64,000 nt of DNA from Chitinophaga rupis (GTDB taxonomy: Bacteria > Bacteroidota > Bacteroidia > Chitinophagales > Chitinophagaceae). Positions 26,593 through 34,492 of the stretch are shown piece by piece; position 1 is the first letter of the stretch, and each line of letters opens with the position of its first letter. The translations under genes and the position numbers were made by a program. Under the pieces are notes generated by a model. That model saw only the letters and a list, made by a program, of their open reading frames with translations. It was not told the origin of the DNA and made no database searches. Where the stretch lies: NCBI RefSeq assembly GCF_900109685.1, contig NZ_FOBB01000011.1, positions 248,862 to 312,861 on the forward strand, in the 5' to 3' direction.

Positions 26593-27738
26593 ATGCGTAT
26601 AGGAATAGTATGTTATCCTACCTACGGAGGTAGTGGTGTATTGGCAACGGAGCTGGGCAAGGCCCTGGCAGATAAGGGACATATGGTGCATTTCATCACC
26701 TATCAGCAACCGGTACGCCTCAACGCTTTTCACGCAAACATATATTATCACGAAGTACAGGTACCTACCTATCCCCTGTTTGATTTTCCGCCCTACGAAT
26801 CAGCGCTCAGCAGCACGATGGTAGATGTGATCATGAACCACCAGCTGGACCTGCTGCATGTGCATTACGCCATACCGCACGCCAGCACGGCCTACCTGGC
26901 CAAACAGATTGTGGGCAAGCAGGGCCGCGTGGTGCCTTTTATCACCACCCTGCACGGTACGGATATTACACTGGTAGGTAAAGACAAGACCTATGCACCG
27001 GTGGTTACCTTTTCCATTAACGAATCTGATGCTATTACCGCAGTGTCCAACAACCTGCGGGAAGAAACCTATAAGTATTTCCAGATAGAGAAAGATATTG
27101 AGGTGATCTACAACTTTGTAGATATTGAACGCTTCAAACGCCGCAGCCTGCCGCATTTCCGCCAGGCTGTTGCACCTAACGGCGAAAAGGTGCTGCTGCA
27201 CGTTTCCAACTTCCGTAAAGTAAAACGGGTGCCGGATGTGATCAAGATCTTCCAGCAGGTACGCGCACAGCTGCCTTCCAAATTGCTGCTGGTAGGCGAC
27301 GGCCCCGACCGTCCTACTATTGAATGCATGTGTCGTGACCTGGGTATTTGTGACGATGTACGTTTTGTAGGCAAGCAGGAGCAGCTGGAGGATATTATGT
27401 CTATCAGCGACTTATTTGTACTCCCCTCTGAATATGAAAGTTTTGGTTTAGCCGCCCTGGAAGCAATGGCTTCTGAAGTGCCGGTACTTTCTTCTGATGC
27501 CGGCGGCCTGCCGGAAGTAAATATACAGGGCGTTACCGGTTTCCTGAGCCCTGTGGGCGATGTGGACGGTATGGCCCGTCATGCCATTGACCTGCTATCG
27601 AATGAGGCGCTGCTGGCAACCGTTCGCAAAGGAGCCCTGGAACAGGCGCAGCGTTTTCACATTAACAATATTGTACCGCAGTATGAAGCGTTGTATGAGC
27701 GTGTGCGGGAAAGAGCATTATTAGCTATTAGCCTTTAG
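26593..27738 (+). CDS. bshA: N-acetyl-alpha-D-glucosaminyl L-malate synthase BshA
   Basis: The first enzyme of bacillithiol synthesis; it joins GlcNAc from UDP-GlcNAc to L-malate. It is a 381-residue GT4 glycosyltransferase. MRIGIVCYPTYGGSGVLATELGKAL and the following HFITYQQPVRL are the BshA signature; TLHGTDITLVG, NFVDIERFKRR, LLVGDGPDRP and the EX7E region PSEYESFGLAALEAMASEVP complete it. The last codons (LLAISL and the stop) are written in the TTAGCTATTAGCCTTTAG repeat word of the array that follows. bshB and bshC are not adjacent. Confidence 0.97.
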   Translation: MRIGIVCYPTYGGSGVLATELGKALADKGHMVHFITYQQPVRLNAFHANIYYHEVQVPTYPLFDFPPYESALSSTMVDVIMNHQLDLLHVHYAIPHASTAYLAKQIVGKQGRVVPFITTLHGTDITLVGKDKTYAPVVTFSINESDAITAVSNNLREETYKYFQIEKDIEVIYNFVDIERFKRRSLPHFRQAVAPNGEKVLLHVSNFRKVKRVPDVIKIFQQVRAQLPSKLLLVGDGPDRPTIECMCRDLGICDDVRFVGKQEQLEDIMSISDLFVLPSEYESFGLAALEAMASEVPVLSSDAGGLPEVNIQGVTGFLSPVGDVDGMARHAIDLLSNEALLATVRKGALEQAQRFHINNIVPQYEALYERVRERALLAISL

Positions 27739-27826
27739 CTATTAGCTGTTGGCTGTTGACCCCAATATTAAAAGTTAATAGCTAAAAGCTAATGGCTAAA
27801 AGCTAAAAGCTAAAGGCTAATAGCTA
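27721..27826. repeat. Inverted repeat of TAGCTATTAGC words at the bshA 3' end
   Basis: The 25-base arm at 27722-27746 matches the reverse complement of 27802-27826 at 24 positions. Between them are more TTAGCTGTTGG and AGCTAATGGCTAAAAGC words. The left arm includes the bshA stop; the right arm ends a few bases from the stop of the convergent EnvC-like gene. It may serve as a shared terminator. Confidence 0.88.
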
Positions 27827-27831
27827 TTTTC

Positions 27832-29259
27832 TCACCTTCTCATGATCCAGATCTCAGGATTTTGTTTCACTACGCCTTTATAGATCTGTAGTTCCACTTC
27901 ACCCTGGTTTTCTATATCGTTGGTGCTGGCAGTGCCTATCATCTGGCCGGTACGTACCTTATCACCGGTTTTTACACTTACGGTTTGCAGGCGTACATAG
28001 TTGGTAAAGTATTGCCCATGGCGGATCATCACCACATAACCGCTTCCCGGTATCACCATTACCCTTCTTACCTCTCCTTCAAAAATGGTTTTCACGGCGG
28101 CTCCTTTGGAAGTGGCTATGATAATACCATCATTCTCCACATCGATCTTTTCCACTACTGCATGGTGCTGGCGGCCAAAGTGGCCAATAACGTTACCATT
28201 GCTTACCGGCCAGGGGAGCTTGCCACGATTGTTCTCAAAGCTTTCTGACAGGGCCAGGGCTTCAGGCGTAGCTTCCAGCACATTCGCGCTGCGGGAAGGC
28301 GCGGGCGCCGGGCGTTCCGGTTCCGGTGCTTTCGGCGTTTCCTTAACCGGCGGCGGAGTGGTAGCTACATTATTGTTATTATTGTTGGCGGCCGCCGCGG
28401 CAGCTGCAGCAGCAGCAGCGGCTTTGCGGGCAGCTTCATCCCGTTTGCGTTTTTCTTCCACGGCTTTTTTGCGGGCCACTTCTTCAGCTTCCGCTTTGCG
28501 GCGCTCCTCTTCAATTTCACGGCGTATTACCGCACGTATGGCGGCCTGCACGTTCTGCGCATCCTTTTTCCGTTTATTAATATCTTCTACCAGCTCTTTT
28601 TCACGGCCTTTCAGCTTGTTAAACACTTCATCCTGCTCCTTCCGGTCCTTTTCCAGTGTTTGCCGCTCATCCTGCTCGCTCTTCAGCGCATCTGCACGTT
28701 TCTCCTTTTGTGATTGCAGGCTTTCTATTTTGCGGTTCAGCAGCTCCTGTGTTTCTACTATGTTGGAGGCCTGCCGGTGCCGGTATTCCCGGTATTGTTT
28801 CAGGTAGGCATAACGGCGGATGGCGTCATTAAAATTCTGGGCAGAGAACACGAAGTTGATCATGTCGTACGTGCTGCGGTTCTTGTACGCATATACTACC
28901 AGCTGGGCGTACTGCGCCTTCAGGGTATCCAGGTCTTTCTGCAAAGTTTTTACATCGCGGTAAGCGCCGTTAATATCCCCGTTTATAAAGTTGATCTCTT
29001 CGTTAATATTGTTGATTAGGCGGGAGCGCAGCATAATCTTATTACGCAGGGCCCGTAGCTGGCCCATACTTTCGCGGGTAGAGCGTTTGGTTTCCTTCAG
29101 CGCTTCATTGGCTTCATCTATTTCTTTCTGCAGCTCCCTTTTCCGGCGCTCCAGCTCCTCCCGTGTGGGTTGCTGATTCTGATTACTCTGCGCGTGTAAT
29201 ACCGCAGGTGCTAACCATATAAAAAGCATGAACGGAATAAGCTTCTTCAGATACAACAT
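27832..29259 (-). CDS. EnvC-like murein hydrolase activator (degenerate M23/LytM)
   Basis: A 475-residue exported protein. A signal peptide (about 1-24) precedes a long coiled coil (about 30-275). A low-complexity linker of about a dozen alanines, then asparagines and a proline/glutamate stretch follows, then a LytM/M23 domain (about 345-475). The catalytic histidines are missing: the usual YAHL is YVRL and the usual LHFE is VELQ. That is the state of EnvC-type activators, which switch on amidases during division. It is the last gene of the dut-TPR-DUF4292-EnvC block. Confidence 0.9.
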   Translation of the reverse strand: MLYLKKLIPFMLFIWLAPAVLHAQSNQNQQPTREELERRKRELQKEIDEANEALKETKRSTRESMGQLRALRNKIMLRSRLINNINEEINFINGDINGAYRDVKTLQKDLDTLKAQYAQLVVYAYKNRSTYDMINFVFSAQNFNDAIRRYAYLKQYREYRHRQASNIVETQELLNRKIESLQSQKEKRADALKSEQDERQTLEKDRKEQDEVFNKLKGREKELVEDINKRKKDAQNVQAAIRAVIRREIEEERRKAEAEEVARKKAVEEKRKRDEAARKAAAAAAAAAAAANNNNNNVATTPPPVKETPKAPEPERPAPAPSRSANVLEATPEALALSESFENNRGKLPWPVSNGNVIGHFGRQHHAVVEKIDVENDGIIIATSKGAAVKTIFEGEVRRVMVIPGSGYVVMIRHGQYFTNYVRLQTVSVKTGDKVRTGQMIGTASTNDIENQGEVELQIYKGVVKQNPEIWIMRR

Positions 29260-29341
29260 GATCGATTTAGAATGTCTGCAAAAATTTCTATGAAGGCTAA
29301 AGTTAATTTACAAATCTTAAAAACCAATATATTAGTCAGGC

Positions 29342-30157
29342 TTATTCCCTGCTATATGATGCAGGTATGTTAAATGGAAAGGATTGTGGCTGGTTAAACT
29401 CCATTTTAGAAAAGTCCATTGCCACCCGGGTAACGTTCTTTTCCTCAATGAACACGCGGCGCACAAAGGGCACCTTATGGCCTTCTACCTCTTTATACTC
29501 GCCATAGGTAAGCTCGCAGGAGCGGTTACGGCTGCTGTCCTTGTCCATTACCTTACTTTGCTGCAGCTGAAAATCATCTGCAAACACATTAAACAGGCTG
29601 GTGTACATGGTGGTATCACAGCTGAAAGATATAATGGCAGGGGTTTTTACCACCTGGTAAATAGAATCGGTCAGGAACAGCGGGTTGCCAATGATCAGAT
29701 CCTGCAGGGTGGTAAAATCAAAAGGAAGGTTCAGCAGGTCTTTGGCATCACTCAGCGCGCGCAGGAACACGCGTTTGTTAAACTTATCATATGCCTTCAG
29801 GCTGTCAGGTGTAATAACGGCCCTGGCTACTTCTCCAATTACAGGGGCTGATACGGAGATCCAGATAATGCTGTCCTTCAGCATACGGATATTGGTGCTG
29901 ATGTTCTGCTGCTTTTGCTTATCGCTCTCAAAATCTACCTTCAGCTTACCGGAAAATGTATGGAAGTCAATATGATTTTTGTGAATGCCGGCCAGCAGAT
30001 TACGGTTAAACTCCATGCTGGCTGCGGAAGCAGTGCTGTCTGTAGCACTAACATGACCGGTGTCTGATACCGGGAAGCTGGTACGGGCTAACTGCCGCGT
30101 ATGTCTGCACGACACGAATATTATACAGGTGATGCCTAATAAAATGATTTGCTTCAT
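29342..30157 (-). CDS. DUF4292 family lipoprotein
   Basis: A 271-residue predicted lipoprotein; the lipobox is FVSC at the end of the first hydrophobic stretch. The body (FHTFSGKLKVDFESDKQKQQ; ISTNIRMLKDSIIWISVSAP; ARAVITPDSLKAYDKFNKR) matches the DUF4292 family of Bacteroidota, which has a LolA/LolB-like fold. Its position between a TPR lipoprotein and an EnvC-like protein suggests a role in envelope assembly. The function is not established. Confidence 0.88.
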   Translation of the reverse strand: MKQIILLGITCIIFVSCRHTRQLARTSFPVSDTGHVSATDSTASAASMEFNRNLLAGIHKNHIDFHTFSGKLKVDFESDKQKQQNISTNIRMLKDSIIWISVSAPVIGEVARAVITPDSLKAYDKFNKRVFLRALSDAKDLLNLPFDFTTLQDLIIGNPLFLTDSIYQVVKTPAIISFSCDTTMYTSLFNVFADDFQLQQSKVMDKDSSRNRSCELTYGEYKEVEGHKVPFVRRVFIEEKNVTRVAMDFSKMEFNQPQSFPFNIPASYSRE

Positions 30158-30171
30158 AAGTCCAATTACGC

Positions 30172-30258
30172 TGAGTGCTTTATGCTAAACGCTGAACGCT
30201 TTCTGCGTTATGCCTTTAGCGTTATGCGTCCGGCATTAAGCGTTAAGCCTTAAGCCTA
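30172..30258. repeat. AACGCTTTATGC / GCGTTAAGCC word array
   Basis: Variants of GCTGAACGCT, GCGTTATGCC and GCGTTAAGCC fill the gap between the TPR and DUF4292 genes, with words in both orientations. Confidence 0.6.
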
Positions 30259-30259
30259 A

Positions 30260-31999
30260 CTATAAGTCAATATACCGTTTTTCAGCAATTTTCCTGGCCA
30301 GCCCTACGGAAGAAGCGCCCTTCTCCTTAGCCCGCTGCCAGTACTCCAGTGCCTTTGCAACATCTTTCAGGTTAAATAAAATATCTCCGTAATGCTCCAG
30401 CACACTTGGATCTTTCTGAGCTTCCGGGTCCTGCAGGGCTTTCTCTATCCACTCCTTTGCATCCTCATATTTACCCTGGCGGAACAGGATCCATGCATAG
30501 GTATCCATATAGGTAGCGCTGCCCGGCTGCAGCTCCAGGGAGCGGTGCGACATTTGCGCTGCTTTTTCCAGCTGCTCGCCCCGCATAGACAGGTAGTAGC
30601 TGTAGTTGTTCAGTACCATGGCATCATCCGGCCGCAGTATCAGCGCCCGCTCATAGCTACTGTCCGACTGCTGGTGCTGCCCCAGGGCGTGATAGGAATC
30701 GCCCAGCAGGGAGTACACATCACCCATAAAACGTTTATCGCCGCTGCCCAGTGTCAGCGCCTTGTTCAGGGATCTGATGGCATCCGGGAACTGCTGCAGC
30801 ATATAAGTAGCTACGCCTTTAAAGTAAAAACCCATGAACTCTTCCGGAAAACGTTGTGTAACCACGGTGCTGGCTTTCAGCAGCTCCTTGGTTTCATCTT
30901 TACGGGAGTAGATCCACATCAGCTGGTACCACACAGAAAAGCGGGTAGAGTCCAGGCTAATGGCTTTGTTATAATCGTTGAGCGCACTGTCCAGCATATC
31001 GGCCTGGGAGTACATGTCAGCTTCCAGGGCATATGCCTTGGCCTCTGTGGGATGGGCCCGTATTACCAGGCGGGTAAGCTGCAGGCCTTCTTTCAGCTTG
31101 GAGCTGTCCAGCGTCATCATTTGCAGGTACGGATATACGAACGCTACTTTTTCATCAATGCTGTAATCCGGGTTGGCAAATGCTTTGGTAAGGTATTCCC
31201 AGTACACGGTGCTATCCCCGCGCTGTTTGGCGTAATTGGCCAGGGCTATCAGGGAGCGGGCGTTGTTGGGATCTTTGGTAAGAATAGTATCGTAAATACC
31301 GGTGGCTTCCTGCACCCGGTCGTTGGCATCATATACATCGGCCAGCAGCTGGTAGTAACGTACTTCTGCCGGGTTCTGGTCGATCAGCTTCCGTATTTCC
31401 GCGGCAGCTTCCTCTACCTTGCTTTGTTTTAGCAGCAGGCGCTGCTTCTGGTACACCAGCTCCTCTACTATGCCCGTCTTTTCCTCCAGCTTATCAAATA
31501 CGGCCAGGGCTTCGTCTGTTTTACCGGCTTTGCTTAGCAGCATGGCTTTGTTAAACAGGTAATCCTCGCTTTCGGGATACTGCCGGCTCAGGCGGTCGTA
31601 TACCACGGCGGCGCTGTCAAACATTTGGTTCATACCCAGCGCATCGGCCAGGGCCAGCTGAAACCAGCGGTTGGTAGTATCCATGGCTGCTGCCCGGCGT
31701 GCAAAGCCCAGCGCGTAGGAAGGGTTGTTCACCTCCATAAAAAGGCGTGACAACTCGTAAAATACGGTTGGATTTTGCCGGTTCAGGCGCAGGTAATCGG
31801 AAAATTGGGTGATAGCGGTTTTATAGTCGCCCAGCATTTTGGAGCGCTGTGCGGCAAAGAACAAACTGTCTGACCGCTGCTGTATAATGGTAGGATCTTT
31901 TATTGCACGCACATTCCCGGTAGCCGTGTGTTTTGTACTACTGCACGCGCCCCAGGTAAGGGCGCATCCTAATCCTATAACGGTAATCAATACACGCAT
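30260..31999 (-). CDS. Tetratricopeptide-repeat lipoprotein
   Basis: A 579-residue predicted outer-membrane or periplasmic lipoprotein (lipobox WGAC near residue 19). At least ten TPR-like helical pairs run from about residue 45 to the end, for example AITQFSDYLRLNRQNPTVFY and AIRSLNKALTLGSGDKRFMG. Such proteins act as protein-protein scaffolds. It starts 3 bases after the dut stop, so the two are coexpressed, and it precedes DUF4292 and EnvC-like genes. Confidence 0.9.
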   Translation of the reverse strand: MRVLITVIGLGCALTWGACSSTKHTATGNVRAIKDPTIIQQRSDSLFFAAQRSKMLGDYKTAITQFSDYLRLNRQNPTVFYELSRLFMEVNNPSYALGFARRAAAMDTTNRWFQLALADALGMNQMFDSAAVVYDRLSRQYPESEDYLFNKAMLLSKAGKTDEALAVFDKLEEKTGIVEELVYQKQRLLLKQSKVEEAAAEIRKLIDQNPAEVRYYQLLADVYDANDRVQEATGIYDTILTKDPNNARSLIALANYAKQRGDSTVYWEYLTKAFANPDYSIDEKVAFVYPYLQMMTLDSSKLKEGLQLTRLVIRAHPTEAKAYALEADMYSQADMLDSALNDYNKAISLDSTRFSVWYQLMWIYSRKDETKELLKASTVVTQRFPEEFMGFYFKGVATYMLQQFPDAIRSLNKALTLGSGDKRFMGDVYSLLGDSYHALGQHQQSDSSYERALILRPDDAMVLNNYSYYLSMRGEQLEKAAQMSHRSLELQPGSATYMDTYAWILFRQGKYEDAKEWIEKALQDPEAQKDPSVLEHYGDILFNLKDVAKALEYWQRAKEKGASSVGLARKIAEKRYIDL

Positions 32000-32002
32000 T
32001 CC

Positions 32003-32446
32003 TCAGGATTTTCCCGTGTGACCGAAACCACCATGCCCGCGGTCTGTTGTTGTTAATATCTCTACTGCTGCCAGGGTTACCCGGGTTACGGGTGCAATGA
32101 CCATTTGCGCAATACGGTCGCCGGGAGCGATGGTTTGTGGTTCGTTGGACAGGTTGATGATAATCACCTTGATCTCGCCCCGGTAGTCGGCATCAATAGT
32201 GCCCGGGGTATTGAGCAGGGTAAGCCCCTGTTTAATGGCCAAGCCGCTGCGGGGCCTTAATTGTGCCTCATAACCTTCCGGCAGTTCCATAAATAAACCG
32301 GTAGGGATCAGCGACCTTTCCAGCGGTTGCAGCGTCATTGCTGTTTCCAGGTGCGCCCGCAGGTCCATTCCTGCTGCATCGGCAGTGGCATAGGATGGTA
32401 GCTCATTGGCCGACCGGTTAATGATCTTTACTATTATTTCAGCCAT
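32003..32446 (-). CDS. dut: dUTP diphosphatase
   Basis: Hydrolyses dUTP to dUMP, keeping uracil out of DNA and feeding thymidylate synthesis. It is a 147-residue trimeric-type dUTPase. All five motifs are present: ADAAGMDLRA, PRSGLAIKQG, NTPGTIDADYRGEIKVI, GDRIAQMVI and the C-terminal arm DRGHGGFGHTG. Confidence 0.98.
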   Translation of the reverse strand: MAEIIVKIINRSANELPSYATADAAGMDLRAHLETAMTLQPLERSLIPTGLFMELPEGYEAQLRPRSGLAIKQGLTLLNTPGTIDADYRGEIKVIIINLSNEPQTIAPGDRIAQMVIAPVTRVTLAAVEILTTTDRGHGGFGHTGKS

Positions 32447-32511
32447 TTGACAAAGATAGCATTAATGGTCAATAGTCGATGGTTCAGGGTCCATGGACTA
32501 CCATTTTTAAC

Positions 32512-32713
32512 AATTACGAATTAGTCAATTACGAATTACGAATTGAGTAGTACGTTTATTATGTAGTCCGGGAAAAAGCTGGTTAAAGGTTAGCTGGGGA
32601 TAATAGGATTAATGATTAATTACCTGATACTCAAAATAATTCACGCCATTTCCGTGAACAACAATCCATCCGAAATGCCCAGTTCGTAATTTGTAATTGA
32701 CTAATTCGTAATT
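32512..32713. repeat. Inverted repeat of TTACGAATTA words, arms 32512-32543 and 32683-32713
   Basis: Arms of about 31 bases match at 30 positions (one C/T difference), with a loop of about 140 bases. The right arm overlaps the ispF stop codon (32712-32714). CCATGG-type words lie just beyond, at about 32468-32498. No gene lies in the 265-base gap. Confidence 0.9.
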
Positions 32714-33197
32714 AAACGCCCGCTTCCAGCAGCACGCTGGCCAGCGCCACCACCCCTTCTTCCCGGCCTACAAAGCCCAGCTTTTCCGTGGTGGTAGCTT
32801 TAATGGATACATCGTCCACGGTAAGGTGCAGAATGCCGGCTATGGCCTCCCGCATTTGTGGCACATAAGGTTTTATTTTGGGCGCCTGCAGGCACAGGGT
32901 GCTGTCTATATTCACCACCTGGTAGCCTTTTTCTGCAATCAGCTCAGCGCAGCGGGCCAGCAGGATCTTGCTGTCAATATTTTTATAGGTATTGTCCGTG
33001 TCCGGGAAGTGTACGCCAATATCCCCCAGGCTTAATGCGCCCAGCATGGCATCACAAATGGCGTGCAGCAGCACATCTGCATCGCTGTGGCCTAACGCGC
33101 CTTTATGGTGCGGCACCAATACGCCGCCCAGCCAAAAGTCGCGCCCTTCTGTAAGTTGATGAAAATCTATGCCTTGTCCTATACGTATCTTAGCCAT
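32712..33197 (-). CDS. ispF: 2-C-methyl-D-erythritol 2,4-cyclodiphosphate synthase
   Basis: The fifth enzyme of the MEP isoprenoid pathway. 161 residues. The metal-binding DxH is in RIGQGIDFHQL, and the rest of the site in LGHSDADVLLHAICDAMLGA, HFPDTDNTYKN and IKATTTEKLGFVGREEGV. It begins 9 bases after the porV stop and is probably part of that transcript; other MEP genes are not in view. Confidence 0.98.
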   Translation of the reverse strand: MAKIRIGQGIDFHQLTEGRDFWLGGVLVPHHKGALGHSDADVLLHAICDAMLGALSLGDIGVHFPDTDNTYKNIDSKILLARCAELIAEKGYQVVNIDSTLCLQAPKIKPYVPQMREAIAGILHLTVDDVSIKATTTEKLGFVGREEGVVALASVLLEAGV

Positions 33198-33206
33198 GAA
33201 TAGTTA

Positions 33207-34385
33207 TTACCAGTTACTGGCGCTGCCGCTATCCCCCTCATTCCTGGTAAGGTCAAAGGTCAGGGTAAAGCGCAGGGTGTTGGAAAGCGGGTTCCGTTGA
33301 ATACCGGTACCAGAGGGTACCAGGTAAGAGAAGTTCAGGCCAAATACATCGTACTTAATGCCTATACCGGCTGTGAAATATTTACGGTTGCCTTTGTATT
33401 TATTCTCATTATAATAACCGGCGCGTACGGCAAACATGTTGTTATACCAGTACTCTGCACCTAAAGAGAACATCAGCTCCTTCAGCTCTTCGCTGAAGCC
33501 GCCCGGCGCATCACCAAAAGAGGTGAAAATGGATTCAACCACGCCTTTATCGCGGTAAGCGCCGCTGCTGTCCGGGGTGGGCACCAGCAGCTTATTAATA
33601 TCCAGGGCAAAGGTTACTTTATTGTATTCATCCAGGCCCAGGGTGTAGGCAGTGCCTAAACCAAGGTTGGTGGGAATAAAGTCTTTGTATTGGGCAGATT
33701 GGGTGTAGGATATTTTAGTACCTACGTTCGTAATGGCCAGGCCTACATTCCAGGTGTTCACACGGCCATCATCCTTCTCATAATCTTTCGTGTAAAAGAG
33801 TGATACATCGCCGGCAAATGCTTTACCGGGGCGTATTACACGGCCATTGATATCGCCATTGGCCAGGTTGGAGTAAATATAGCGGAGGGCTACGCCTACG
33901 GAAAAGTTATCGGATAATTTACGGGCATAACCTGCATCAAAAGCCAGCTCACGCGGACGGTAATCGTATGTGGGCGTACCGGTAATATCTGTAAAGTTGA
34001 TGGTACCTAAAGAAAAGTAACGCAGTGAAGCGCCTACAGCCTCCAGGTCATTCAGCTTATAATAACCGCTGAGGTTAGCCAGGAACACATCGTTCACCAG
34101 CTCTTTTAACCAGGGGGTATACGTAACAGATACAGATGAATTAGCGGTGGCAAAAGGCAGCTTGGACAGGTTCCAGTAATTGGAGTTAGCGTCGGGCGAA
34201 AGGGCTACACCTACATCGCCCATAGCGCCGCTCCTTGCGTCAGGGGAGATCCGTAGGAACGGTACGGCAGTATTAATGGTATTAGTACGGCCGTCTATAT
34301 CACCAGTGCCGATCTGGGCTGAGGTCTTTAAACTGATGACTGTGCAGTATACGAACACAAGGCTCAATGTTACCTTACGGATCAT
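33207..34385 (-). CDS. porV: Type IX secretion outer-membrane protein PorV
   Basis: A 392-residue outer-membrane beta-barrel from the ATG at 34385. The signal peptide is cut after KTSA. The mature start, with NTAVPFLRISPDARSGAMGD and VGVALSPDANSNYWNLSKL, is diagnostic of PorV/LptO. PorV shuttles type IX cargo from the translocon to the sortase PorU, whose gene lies directly upstream. The 34-codon extension to 34487 falls in intergenic sequence and lacks a signal peptide. Confidence 0.96.
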   Translation of the reverse strand: MIRKVTLSLVFVYCTVISLKTSAQIGTGDIDGRTNTINTAVPFLRISPDARSGAMGDVGVALSPDANSNYWNLSKLPFATANSSVSVTYTPWLKELVNDVFLANLSGYYKLNDLEAVGASLRYFSLGTINFTDITGTPTYDYRPRELAFDAGYARKLSDNFSVGVALRYIYSNLANGDINGRVIRPGKAFAGDVSLFYTKDYEKDDGRVNTWNVGLAITNVGTKISYTQSAQYKDFIPTNLGLGTAYTLGLDEYNKVTFALDINKLLVPTPDSSGAYRDKGVVESIFTSFGDAPGGFSEELKELMFSLGAEYWYNNMFAVRAGYYNENKYKGNRKYFTAGIGIKYDVFGLNFSYLVPSGTGIQRNPLSNTLRFTLTFDLTRNEGDSGSASNW

Positions 34386-34492
34386 GTAATTTCTATATTT
34401 GGAACGAGGTGTAAAAATAATGCCTAATTTATAATAATCAAGAAAATGGGGCAGGCCAGGGATGCTGAAATTAATGTTTTTTTGCATAGGTT

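Noticed and set aside
28085..28807. Plus-strand alanine/serine-rich frame opposite the EnvC-like gene
   Set aside because: Produced by the complement of the coiled-coil and poly-alanine codons.
30392..31432. Plus-strand frame of 346 codons opposite the TPR gene
   Set aside because: Shadow of the TPR coding sequence; no recognisable domain.
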